11,286 nt of DNA from Holophagales bacterium (GTDB lineage Bacteria > Acidobacteriota > Holophagae > Holophagales > Holophagaceae), in the NCBI GenBank assembly GCA_031281385.1, contig JAITFL010000110.1, positions 1 to 11,286 of the forward strand, read 5' to 3'. The translations under genes and the position numbers were made by a program. The notes below the pieces were generated by a model that ran no database searches, was not told the origin of the DNA, and saw nothing but the letters and a program-made list of their open reading frames with translations. Below are positions 4,750 to 11,286 of the stretch, in pieces; positions within the stretch are counted from its first letter, which is position 1, and every line of letters starts with the position of its first letter.

Positions 4750-7467
4750 CTACTTTTCTAGGCTGGCCTGTGCCGCCGCCACAATGGCCACTGGCACGCG
4801 GAAGGGGCTGCAGCTCACGTAGTTTAGGCCGCACTTGAAGAAGAACTTGACCGAGCGTGGGTCGCCGCCGTGTTCGCCGCAGACTCCCAGCTTGAAGCCC
4901 GGCTTGGCGGCGCGCCCTTTTTCGCAGGCCATTTTGACCAGTTCGCCGATGCCCTGCTGATCCAAGGTTTGGAATGGGTCATCGTCCAAAATCTTTTTGG
5001 CGTAGTAGTCGCGCAGGAACGTGCCTGCATCGTCGCGGCTAAAGCCAAAGCCCATCTGGGTAAGGTCGTTGGTGCCAAAGCTAAAGTAGTCGGCTTCTAG
5101 GGCTACTTGGTCGGCGGTTATTGCGGCGCGGGGTATCTCTATCATGGTGCCGATCTGGCAACTAAAATTGGTGCCTTGCTCTTTGTTGATCTCGGCGATT
5201 TCGGCAAGCATTTCGGCCTTGGTGAACGAAAGCTCTTTGACGGTGCCGATGAGCGGCACCATGACCTCTGGTATGGCCTTGATGCCCTTCTTTTCGGCAT
5301 TGATGGCGGCTTCGGCTATGGCGCGCATTTGCATGCGGATGATTTCGGGGTAGGTGATGCCCAAGCGGCAGCCCCGATGCCCCATCATGGGGTTGAACTC
5401 ATGCAGCTTTTCGACGCGCTGCTTGACTTCTTCTAGGGACACGCCCAGCACTTTTGCCATTTCGGCTTGGCCCTTTTCATCGTGGGGGACAAATTCGTGC
5501 AGGGGCGGGTCGATGAGGCGGATGTTGACCGGCAGGCCGTTCATGGCTTCAAAGATGCCTTCAAAGTCTTTGCGCTGCATGGGGAGCAGCTTGGCAAGGG
5601 CGGCTTTGCGGCCATTCACGTCTTTGGCCAATATCATCTCGCGGACGGCTATGATGCGCTCGCCCTCAAAGAACATGTGCTCTGTCCTGCAAAGCCCTAT
5701 CCCCTCGGCGCCAAAGGCCCTTGCGACGGCAGAATCGTGGGGGGTGTCTGCGTTTGTGCGGACCTTCATCGTGCGGTACTTGTTGGCCCAGGACATGATG
5801 GTGGCAAAGCGCTGGTAGGTTTCGCTTTGGTCGGGCTTAATGTTTTTGTCAATCAGCACTTGGTTGACTTCTGATGGGAACGCGCTAAGCTGGCCGGCAT
5901 ACACTTCGCCCGCGCTGCCATCTATTGAAATGTAATCTACGCCAGCTTTTAGTGTGACGCTGCCAACCGAGACTGTCCTTTTGGCGGTGTCAATCGCCAG
6001 CGCGGATGCCCCGCAAACACAGGGTTTGCCCATGCCCCTCGCTACGACTGCGGCGTGAGATGTCATGCCGCCCCTGGCTGTCAGGATGCCTTTGGCGGCC
6101 ACCATGCCGGCCAGATCCTCTGGCGAGGTTTCAATGCGGACCAGCACCACCGGCCCCTTTTCCGCCAACTTCTGGGCTTCTTCGGCTGACAGGGCTATGA
6201 CGCCAGTTGCGGCGCCTGGGCCGGCTGGCAACCCTTTTGTCATCAATTTGCCATTTTTCTTGAACGCTTCTTTTTCTTTGTTGTCGAATATCGGGGCAAG
6301 CAACTGCGTAAGGTCGTCGGCCTTGATGCGCTTTAGGGCCGTGGCTTCGTCAATCATGCCCTCTTTCACCATGTCTAGGGCTATGCGGATGCTCGCAAGG
6401 GCGGTGCGTTTGCCGTTGCGGGTTTGCAGCATGTACAGCCTGCCCTTTTGGATGGTAAATTCCAGATCCTGCATGTCCTTAAAGTGCTTTTCAAGTTTTT
6501 GGCAGGTTTCAAAAAGCTCTTTATAGACGTTTGGCATTTCTTCTTCTAGGCTCTTCAATCCGCTGCCGGTGGCTTGGTACTTGGTGATTGGCTGGGGAGT
6601 GCGGACGCCGGCGACCACGTCCTCGCCCTGCGCGTCTATCAGGTATTCGCCATAGAAGTACGGCTCGCCCGTGCCAGGGTCGCGGGTGAACGCCACGCCC
6701 GTGCCGCAGTCGTTGCCCATGTTGCCAAACACCATAGTCTGCACGTTCACCGCCGTGCCCCATTCGTCGGGTATGCGGTTCATTCGCCTATAGATGATGG
6801 CGCGCTCTGTGTCCCAAGAGTTGAACACGGCCCTGACGCCGCCCAATAGCTGTTCCCAAGGGTCTTGGGGGAAATCTTTTCCCAGCTTTTCTTTTACGAT
6901 GGCCTTAAATTCGGCGCAAAGGGCCTTCCATTCATCAGCCGTCACTTCTGTGTCCAGCTTTTTGCCCGTTTTGTGCTTGAGGGCTTCTATCTTTTCTTCA
7001 AAGTGGTCTTTGTGTACGTCGAGGACTACGTCGGAATACATCATGATGAAGCGGCGGTAGCTGTCGTACGCGAAGCGCGGATTGTTGCTGGCCTTGGCCA
7101 GGCCCTCTACGGACTTGTCGTTGAGGCCCAAGTTAAGCACTGTGTCCATCATTCCGGGCATGGAGTCGCGGGCGCCAGACCTTACCGAAATGAGCAACGG
7201 GTTTGCAGGGTCGCCCAGCTTGCAGCCTTGGTTTTTTTCTAGCCAGTCAAGGGCTTCGCGGATCTGCTGAACAACTTCTTGCGGAAGCGTTTTGCCCGCT
7301 TGGTTGTACATCGTGCATACGTCTGTGATGACGGTGAAGCCCGGCGGCACCGGGATCCCCATGCCCGCCATTTCTGCCAGGTTGCAGCCCTTGCCGCCAA
7401 GGGTGTTTCTCATTGATGCGTTGCCTTCGTTTCGGTCTCCGCCAAAGGCATATACGTACTTGGTCAT
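4750..7467 (-). CDS. ppdK: Pyruvate, phosphate dikinase
   Basis: Interconverts pyruvate + ATP + phosphate with phosphoenolpyruvate + AMP + pyrophosphate in the cytoplasm, linking glycolysis and gluconeogenesis. From ATG 7465-7467 the protein is 905 residues, close to the usual bacterial length. This start begins MTKYVYAFGG, as the family does, and has GAGG 6 nt upstream; a GTG at 7479 in the same frame has no such site. The N-terminal ATP-grasp region includes GGKGCNLAEM (24-33), PVPPGFTV (39-46) and SVRSGARDSMPGMMDTVLNLG (94-114). The phosphohistidine domain has GGMTSHAAVVARGMG with H471 as the phospho-carrier and T469 at the position regulated in plant enzymes. The C-terminal PEP/pyruvate barrel has GLCRTEHMFF (591-600), SFGTNDLTQM (796-805) and GVCGEHGG with catalytic C863. 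All key residues are present. It stands alone, with its own promoter. Confidence 0.98.
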   Translation of the reverse strand: MTKYVYAFGGDRNEGNASMRNTLGGKGCNLAEMAGMGIPVPPGFTVITDVCTMYNQAGKTLPQEVVQQIREALDWLEKNQGCKLGDPANPLLISVRSGARDSMPGMMDTVLNLGLNDKSVEGLAKASNNPRFAYDSYRRFIMMYSDVVLDVHKDHFEEKIEALKHKTGKKLDTEVTADEWKALCAEFKAIVKEKLGKDFPQDPWEQLLGGVRAVFNSWDTERAIIYRRMNRIPDEWGTAVNVQTMVFGNMGNDCGTGVAFTRDPGTGEPYFYGEYLIDAQGEDVVAGVRTPQPITKYQATGSGLKSLEEEMPNVYKELFETCQKLEKHFKDMQDLEFTIQKGRLYMLQTRNGKRTALASIRIALDMVKEGMIDEATALKRIKADDLTQLLAPIFDNKEKEAFKKNGKLMTKGLPAGPGAATGVIALSAEEAQKLAEKGPVVLVRIETSPEDLAGMVAAKGILTARGGMTSHAAVVARGMGKPCVCGASALAIDTAKRTVSVGSVTLKAGVDYISIDGSAGEVYAGQLSAFPSEVNQVLIDKNIKPDQSETYQRFATIMSWANKYRTMKVRTNADTPHDSAVARAFGAEGIGLCRTEHMFFEGERIIAVREMILAKDVNGRKAALAKLLPMQRKDFEGIFEAMNGLPVNIRLIDPPLHEFVPHDEKGQAEMAKVLGVSLEEVKQRVEKLHEFNPMMGHRGCRLGITYPEIIRMQMRAIAEAAINAEKKGIKAIPEVMVPLIGTVKELSFTKAEMLAEIAEINKEQGTNFSCQIGTMIEIPRAAITADQVALEADYFSFGTNDLTQMGFGFSRDDAGTFLRDYYAKKILDDDPFQTLDQQGIGELVKMACEKGRAAKPGFKLGVCGEHGGDPRSVKFFFKCGLNYVSCSPFRVPVAIVAAAQASLEK

Positions 7468-7490
7468 GTCGTACCTCACTTGAACAGTTA

Positions 7491-7499
7491 ATTATAGCA
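7491..7499 (-). promoter_or_regulatory. Extended -10 promoter of ppdK
   Basis: The minus strand reads TGC TATAAT (7499-7491), a full TGn extended -10 with a perfect -10 box. The start would fall near 7484, leaving a short leader before the GAGG site at 7477-7474. The -35 position (about 7514-7519) reads GAGAGC, which is poor; that stretch already belongs to the left end of the adjoining inverted-repeat element. Confidence 0.55.
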
Positions 7500-7507
7500 G
7501 GTTGTCT

Positions 7508-7527
7508 GTTGAGGCTCTCGCAAAACT
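7508..7527 (+). repeat. Left inverted repeat of the candidate element
   Basis: GTTGAGGCTCTCGCAAAACT. It matches the reverse complement of 8083-8102 at 17 of 20 positions, including the uninterrupted core GCAAAACT. Confidence 0.5.
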
Positions 7528-7676
7528 ATTCTGATGCTCATCAAAGCAATCTTCCAAGCATCTGCCCCCCCATCGAAGTCATGCCCATGTATCAGCCCCT
7601 ACATAGGGCAGTAGGCGAGGCGAGTACCCTAGGGGTCTGGGGAATACTCTCCAAAAGCCAGAATGGGCTAGGAACA

Positions 7677-7740
7677 CCGCCGCTTCGCCGTTGGCTTTGG
7701 GGCTGCGCGGCAGCCACAAAGACTTTACGGCGATTGGCGG
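7677..7740. repeat. Nested 64-bp inverted repeat
   Basis: Core: CTTTGGGGCTGC (7695-7706) pairs with GCAGCCACAAAG (7710-7721) over 12 positions with one mismatch around a GCG loop. Outside it CGCCG (7686-7690) pairs with CGGCG (7728-7732), and CCGCC (7677-7681) pairs with GGCGG (7736-7740). It would form a long interrupted stem in RNA or a cruciform in DNA. Confidence 0.65.
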
Positions 7741-7768
7741 GGTTAAAAAGGCCGGAATGGAGCAGACC

Positions 7769-7784
7769 CCGCAGGGGGCTGCGG
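7769..7784. repeat. GC-rich stem-loop
   Basis: Perfect 6-bp arms CCGCAG / CTGCGG around a GGGG loop. It lies 28 bp right of the large inverted repeat and has no T-run, so it is not a standard terminator. Confidence 0.6.
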
Positions 7785-7918
7785 ATTTGGAGCCCGCGCC
7801 GGAAAGCCACGCTCGCATGCGCGGCGGGCCAGAGCGAATCCCCAGTTAGCATTTAGAGGACTTTTCCATGCCCCGGAGGGAAACGCCCAAAGCCGCAACG
7901 CCTTCCTCCCGAGTTCAA

Positions 7919-7938
7919 GCAGCGCATGACCGCGCTGC
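7919..7938. repeat. GC-rich stem-loop
   Basis: Perfect 7-bp arms GCAGCGC / GCGCTGC around a 6-nt loop, inside the candidate element. Confidence 0.6.
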
Positions 7939-7962
7939 GTATCCAATCGGCATAAACATGGC

Positions 7963-7979
7963 GCGGTGCGAAGCACCGC
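7963..7979. repeat. GC-rich stem-loop with GAA loop
   Basis: Perfect 7-bp arms GCGGTGC / GCACCGC closing a 3-nt GAA loop, inside the candidate element. Confidence 0.6.
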
Positions 7980-7988
7980 ATCAGTACT

Positions 7989-8001
7989 GCCGCGCAGCGG
8001 C
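7989..8001. repeat. Short GC-rich stem-loop
   Basis: Perfect 5-bp arms GCCGC / GCGGC around a GCA loop, only 9 bp after the previous stem-loop. Confidence 0.5.
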
Positions 8002-8082
8002 CAACACCGATGCGGGGTTCCAAATCCGCTCCCCGCTCCAAAGTTCGCTATGCTAGGTAACCTCACAGCCCATAATTATCTA

Positions 8083-8102
8083 AGTTTTGCAAGAACATCA
8101 AC
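8083..8102 (-). repeat. Right inverted repeat of the candidate element
   Basis: On the minus strand GTTGATGTTCTTGCAAAACT. It ends 4 bp before the stop codon of the M28 peptidase gene at 8107-8109. Confidence 0.5.
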
Positions 8103-8106
8103 CAAC

Positions 8107-10056
8107 TCATTTCTCTTCCGCAGTCGCAGCCTTGAAAGCCTTTGCCGCGTCCCCAACCCTGATGATCCTGAGCATCCTGATAGGGTCAGTCGGCTTTAGG
8201 GTTTCAAAGCCGTCTGTGGTGGCGACGATTGACCCAATGGGAGTGTATTTGTTTGGCAGCTCTGCTTTGGGCCTTGCTACAACCGCAAAACCATCGGGCG
8301 CGAAACCAAGCAGCCCCTTTGCCGATTTCAGGCTTTTGTTTGCGACACGGGGGACATTTGCGCTGCGCGCCAAAGCCTCACTGAATTTGGCCTCGAAATA
8401 TTTTGCCCTGGCCGAAATTATCGTAGCCAGCGGCGGCCTTGCCTGTGCGCCCTGGGCCTGCATGCCACCTCTTGGCCCCCCTGGCCCGCGCATGAAATCT
8501 CCTCTGCCCTCCGTCGCGGCCAAGAAGTGCGCCACCTGCTCGGGGGCGCCGTCGGTGTCCAAGCGGATCAACACGCGCTTGGGCGATTCCATGGTTCCAA
8601 AATTAATGTCTGCATAAAGCCCATCTTTCAGGAAGAAATTTTCGCGGCTCAAAAGGTTTGGCAGCTCTGCTACGCCATAGCCTATAACTGCCTGGCAGAT
8701 GGCGGCGTGTTGCTGGTGCTCGGCGAATCTCAAAACGTCGTCGTATGTGTCCGAAAGAGTGTGCCAGATGTGCTGATAGTTGTGGGTGTTGTACTCGCTG
8801 CGCCCTGCACCGACAAAGACGGGGATGCCATATTGGCTGTACACGGTCAAGTCCGTCCCTCCCGGGTTCTCTGGCCTGACGTTTGGAAATTCACTTTTCA
8901 CTAACGTGAATGGGAATTTGGGATTGAAGTTTTTTAGCGGCGCGGTGAAGCGCTCGAAATCATTGTACCAGTCAGCAGGCACGCTAAGACCAGTGACAGC
9001 GTGTGGGCTGCCGTCTCTAGCCATGGCGAAGCTCATTTTTTGGTTCCACTCCGGATGGTTCTTGACCACGTGCTGTGAACCCCACAGCCCCATCTCTTCT
9101 GCGGCGAACAGAACTATCATCACAGAGCGCCTTGGCTTGACCCCAGCCTTGACCAACAGCCTAACTGCCTCTATGGCAGAGGACGCCCCATTGCCGTCGT
9201 CAACGGCTCCGGTGCCTCCGTCAAAGCTGTCCAGGTGGCCCCCGATCACAACATATTCGTCTGGTTTTTCGCGCCCTTCCAAAACGGCTATCACATTGTG
9301 GTACGGCACTGGGCCCATCTTGAACCAATTGCGGATTTCAAACTGCAGTTCAACGTTTTCGCCTTTTTCGACCAACGCCTTAATTTCGTCATACTGCTTG
9401 TCCAGCAGCTTGATGTCGGGCAGCACCGGCAGGTCGTCCCAAGAAGCCACGCCGCCGTCCATGATCCTGAAAGGCTCTGCAGGAGAGGACTGAATGGTCC
9501 CCAGCGCCCCTGCCTCCACCAGCGCCAACACAAGGGGGCTCATCTTTGTGTCCCGCCTGCCGTCCCTTGCAAAGCCCTCGCTCCTGCCGGGCCACAAAAG
9601 CCATGCTCCCTTTATCTTGTCCTTCATCCCCGCAACGTCTTCCACCTTTTCGGGCGCGACAACCACGTGCCCCCTTTGGATGCCCTTGGTCCCTGCGGTC
9701 ATAGAGGGCGTTCCAAAGTATAGGTCTTTCTCAACGGGCTTGGTCATCTTTCCAAACCAAGGCCCGCGATTGAAGCCAACCGGCATAGTGCCCACTTCTT
9801 CTTTCCACGCCTTTAGCCCCCATTGCTTGAACTGATAGAGGGCCCAGTCCGACGCATTGATGTAAGCGTCCGAACCTGTGTACCTACCGCCGAAGCGGTT
9901 GGACAAAAAATCGTTCCAAACCATCACTTGTGGGTCTTTTGTGCCAACGTCTATGATGCGGGCGATATTTGGATCCTCCTGCGCCCTAGCTGTCGCGGCT
10001 ATCGCCGACAACGCAAAAACCAACCCTATTGACACCAAGCGTCTGAATTTGAACAT
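8107..10056 (-). CDS. Secreted M28-family zinc peptidase with a cyclophilin-like C-terminal tail
   Basis: 649 residues from ATG 10054-10056, chosen because GGAGG lies 6 nt upstream and a signal peptide follows directly (MFKFRRLVSIGLVFALSAIA, probable cleavage after ATARA at 25). The frame stays open to 10098, but that would bury the signal. Residues 125-240 look like a PA-type insert (KGAWLLWPGRS, ALVEAGALGTI). The M28 metallopeptidase core has H274 and D276 in GGHLDS, D286 in AVDDGNG, E320-E321 in FAAEEMGLWGS, D348, and H432 in WHTLSDTYD: a complete two-zinc ligand and catalytic set. It is exported, probably acting as an aminopeptidase on peptides in the periplasm or outside. Residues 490-649 resemble a cyclophilin: VLIRLDTDGAPEQVAHFL at the start and NKYTPIGSIVATTDGFETL near the end, but no clear catalytic motif. 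A Gly/Pro-rich loop (518-542) interrupts it. The lipid-kinase gene lies 92 nt upstream; co-transcription is possible. Confidence 0.9.
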   Translation of the reverse strand: MFKFRRLVSIGLVFALSAIAATARAQEDPNIARIIDVGTKDPQVMVWNDFLSNRFGGRYTGSDAYINASDWALYQFKQWGLKAWKEEVGTMPVGFNRGPWFGKMTKPVEKDLYFGTPSMTAGTKGIQRGHVVVAPEKVEDVAGMKDKIKGAWLLWPGRSEGFARDGRRDTKMSPLVLALVEAGALGTIQSSPAEPFRIMDGGVASWDDLPVLPDIKLLDKQYDEIKALVEKGENVELQFEIRNWFKMGPVPYHNVIAVLEGREKPDEYVVIGGHLDSFDGGTGAVDDGNGASSAIEAVRLLVKAGVKPRRSVMIVLFAAEEMGLWGSQHVVKNHPEWNQKMSFAMARDGSPHAVTGLSVPADWYNDFERFTAPLKNFNPKFPFTLVKSEFPNVRPENPGGTDLTVYSQYGIPVFVGAGRSEYNTHNYQHIWHTLSDTYDDVLRFAEHQQHAAICQAVIGYGVAELPNLLSRENFFLKDGLYADINFGTMESPKRVLIRLDTDGAPEQVAHFLAATEGRGDFMRGPGGPRGGMQAQGAQARPPLATIISARAKYFEAKFSEALARSANVPRVANKSLKSAKGLLGFAPDGFAVVARPKAELPNKYTPIGSIVATTDGFETLKPTDPIRMLRIIRVGDAAKAFKAATAEEK

Positions 10057-10062
10057 ACATGC

Positions 10063-10067
10063 CCTCC
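10063..10067 (-). promoter_or_regulatory. Ribosome-binding site of the M28 peptidase gene
   Basis: GGAGG, 6 nt before the ATG at 10056. Another ATG at 10060-10058 is out of frame and too close to the site, so the start at 10056 is preferred. Confidence 0.7.
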
Positions 10068-10148
10068 AGGCAAACGGGTAAAAATAAATAACGAACAATG
10101 AAAGAATAACAGGATGGGGTGGGGCAAGTTAAGTATATTGTTCCCCAA

Positions 10149-11219
10149 TCATGACCAGGGGCAGCCCCTTATCACCATCATCCTGAACACCCTTGGCTCG
10201 ACTGCGATCTCTGCCCTGTCCCTTGGCTGGGCGGGCTCGCCGTCCATTTGCCAATTCACGGGGAAATCAAAATGCACGGTGGCCTTTTTTATTTGGCCCT
10301 CTCTTCTCAGTTTTGTTCTCCCATTTTCCCGAAACAATTGGGGCAGTTCGGCGACAAAATCAAAGACGCCTGGCTTGGCCAGTGCCGCCCATTGGATGGC
10401 CCCATCTGTGGGGTCTGCGCCTGGCGCTATACATAGGCCATATCCGTACTGGGGCAGGTTGGCAAAACATAGGCTCCACACGTTGCTAGGAACCTCTGGA
10501 GCAGAGCCGTGCCAAGCCGCCTTTAGTTTTTCTAGCCCAGTCCTTGGTTCGCACGGTGCCAAGCCAACAGCGTCCCATCGTGCGTTCAACGGCTCGGAAC
10601 TGCGCCAAAGTTTTAGGGCAATTTTCGCGTAGCTGAAAAAACCCCTTTTTCCGCTGGAACTGTCAAATTCATGGGCCAAGTCCCCTTCAAAGCCGCAGCC
10701 CGCCACGTTGAAGAATGGCTCGCCATCTAGTCGCCCAACGTCCATCATCATCTCTCTGCCACTCAAAAGGTTTTCTAGCGCGCCTATTGGGTTTTCTGGA
10801 ATTCTGAGTCCCCTCGCCAGCCCATTCCCACTGCCGCCGGGCAAGGCGGCCAAAGGGGCCGGGCAGCCCTTTTCCAAAAGCGCCTTTGCCGCATGGTGGA
10901 TGGTGCCATCGCCCCCTAAGACCACCAACGGCCCACCCGCACGTTGGGCTTTTTCGATGGACTCTGAATAATCAAAGGGGAAAGATATTTCAATTGGCTC
11001 CACCCGCGCCCTCAGCCCAGCGTCCATGCTGGCCAAAATGGCATCAAGATCCCTCCAGCGGGGCCCCGATTTCGCGTTATAGACCAATGGTATTTTCAGT
11101 TTGACTCCATACAAAAGTCTAACATCTTTGGACTGCGAGACTCTTTGGCATCGTGCCGAATGGTACCAGGCGCGTCCCGGCAGCACGTTCCTATTTTTCA
11201 TGCTCGGTATGAACACCAC
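10149..11219 (-). CDS. Diacylglycerol/sphingosine kinase-type lipid kinase (YegS/DagK-like)
   Basis: Transfers phosphate from ATP to a lipid such as diacylglycerol at the inner membrane; the exact lipid cannot be told. Coordinates give the longest frame, from a GTG (356 codons). The catalytic domain begins at residue 43 (IPLVYNAKSG) and contains VVLGGDGTIHHAA with the nucleotide-binding GGDGT (102-106), LPGGSGNGLARGL (126-138), AGCGFEGDLAHEF, and near the C-terminus VNWQMDGEPAQP. These are the family's signature blocks in the right order. Residues 1-40 look like untranslated sequence and none of the ATG/GTG/TTG options there (11219, 11201, 11114) has a ribosome site. A CTG at 11099-11097 with GGAG 5 nt upstream would give the typical N-terminus MKIPLVYNAKSG and about 316 residues, the usual family length. 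The stop is TGA, confirming TGA as a stop in this genome. Confidence 0.9.
   Translation of the reverse strand: MVFIPSMKNRNVLPGRAWYHSARCQRVSQSKDVRLLYGVKLKIPLVYNAKSGPRWRDLDAILASMDAGLRARVEPIEISFPFDYSESIEKAQRAGGPLVVLGGDGTIHHAAKALLEKGCPAPLAALPGGSGNGLARGLRIPENPIGALENLLSGREMMMDVGRLDGEPFFNVAGCGFEGDLAHEFDSSSGKRGFFSYAKIALKLWRSSEPLNARWDAVGLAPCEPRTGLEKLKAAWHGSAPEVPSNVWSLCFANLPQYGYGLCIAPGADPTDGAIQWAALAKPGVFDFVAELPQLFRENGRTKLRREGQIKKATVHFDFPVNWQMDGEPAQPRDRAEIAVEPRVFRMMVIRGCPWS
11097..11108 (-). promoter_or_regulatory. Ribosome-binding site and possible CTG start of the lipid kinase gene
   Basis: GGAG at 11108-11105, spacer TCAAA, then CTG at 11099-11097 followed by AAA ATA CCA. This is the only good site near the conserved N-terminus of the domain. 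CTG starts are rare, so the call is tentative. Confidence 0.35.
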
Positions 11220-11231
11220 GACAACTTGGTT

Positions 11232-11272
11232 CGTTTAGCGCTGAGTCATGAAGTGCGCCCTAATGCTAAACG
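11232..11272. repeat. 8-bp inverted repeat upstream of the lipid kinase frame
   Basis: CGTTTAGC (11232-11239) and GCTAAACG (11265-11272), perfect, with a 25-nt spacer. It could be an operator, an element end or chance; the window stops 14 bp later. Confidence 0.3.
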
Positions 11273-11286
11273 GGGGGTCTCACTAC

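Larger units (their letters stand above)
7508..8102. mobile_element. Candidate non-autonomous element: inverted-repeat-bounded, hairpin-rich, no real gene
   Basis: The gap between ppdK and the M28 peptidase gene is bounded by imperfect 20-bp inverted repeats (7508-7527 and 8083-8102, 17 of 20 matching). It contains at least five GC-rich stem-loops between 7677 and 8001. Frames exist on the minus strand (7852-7592, 8066-7743, 8041-7853) but their products overlap, lack ribosome sites and show no domains, so I treat them as shadows. Near-inverted segments gcggatttggagcccgc (7781-7797) and its counterpart at 8012-8029 add further internal symmetry. I found no convincing target-site duplication, so this could be an old or decayed MITE-like insertion, a genomic repeat family, or a structured RNA region. 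Confidence 0.4.

Noticed and set aside
4870..7483. Many plus-strand frames opposite ppdK
   Set aside because: ppdK is unambiguous over its full length; the antisense frames arise from its GC-biased codons.
7592..8066. Minus-strand frames of 62-107 codons in the ppdK-M28 gap
   Set aside because: They overlap each other in different frames, lack ribosome sites and are interrupted by the strong stem-loops; better explained as a non-coding repeat.
7480..8106. tRNA, rRNA or classical riboswitch in the hairpin-rich gap
   Set aside because: No cloverleaf with T-loop and acceptor pairing or known aptamer core could be recognised by eye; the stem-loops are separate simple hairpins.

Overview
The window shows a bacterial chromosome segment in which every supportable gene lies on the minus strand. 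A Gram-negative-type host is suggested by a secreted peptidase with a classical signal peptide. TGA is used as a normal stop by at least two conserved genes, so the standard bacterial code applies. The phylum cannot be fixed from the sequence. Base composition is roughly balanced, except for the AAA+ ATPase gene (2643-4166), which is visibly more AT-rich than its neighbours.

Layout, in the direction of transcription (right to left). (1) 11219-10149: a diacylglycerol/sphingosine-type lipid kinase, probably starting well inside the longest frame. (2) 10056-8107: a secreted M28-family zinc exopeptidase with a PA-like insert and a C-terminal tail resembling a degenerate cyclophilin. (3) 8102-7508: a gap without a convincing gene, packed with GC-rich hairpins and bounded by imperfect 20-bp inverted repeats. 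It looks like a non-autonomous mobile element or a relic of one. (4) 7467-4750: pyruvate phosphate dikinase (ppdK), with an extended -10 promoter sitting just outside the element. (5) 4749-4428: a gap with no supported gene. (6) 4427-1: a separate transcription unit, which is the most interesting part. It has a good sigma70-type promoter overlapping a perfect 16-bp palindrome, then a leader of about 225 nt holding a possible 50-codon ORF. Three closely spaced genes follow: a Ycf46-like AAA+ ATPase, a protein with a PD-(D/E)xK-type nuclease signature joined to glycine-zipper membrane-like segments, and an RCC1-repeat (beta-propeller) protein that runs off the left edge.

The two halves look functionally unrelated. 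Genes 1, 2 and 4 are ordinary metabolic, lipid and secretory genes. The three-gene unit couples an ATPase, a candidate nuclease/membrane effector and a propeller-type recognition module, with 26-27 nt between genes and its own regulated-looking promoter. That architecture resembles NTP-dependent biological conflict systems, but the assignment is inference. The RCC1 gene carries an in-frame TGA at codon 44, so in this genome it is either broken, read through, or made only from an internal start.
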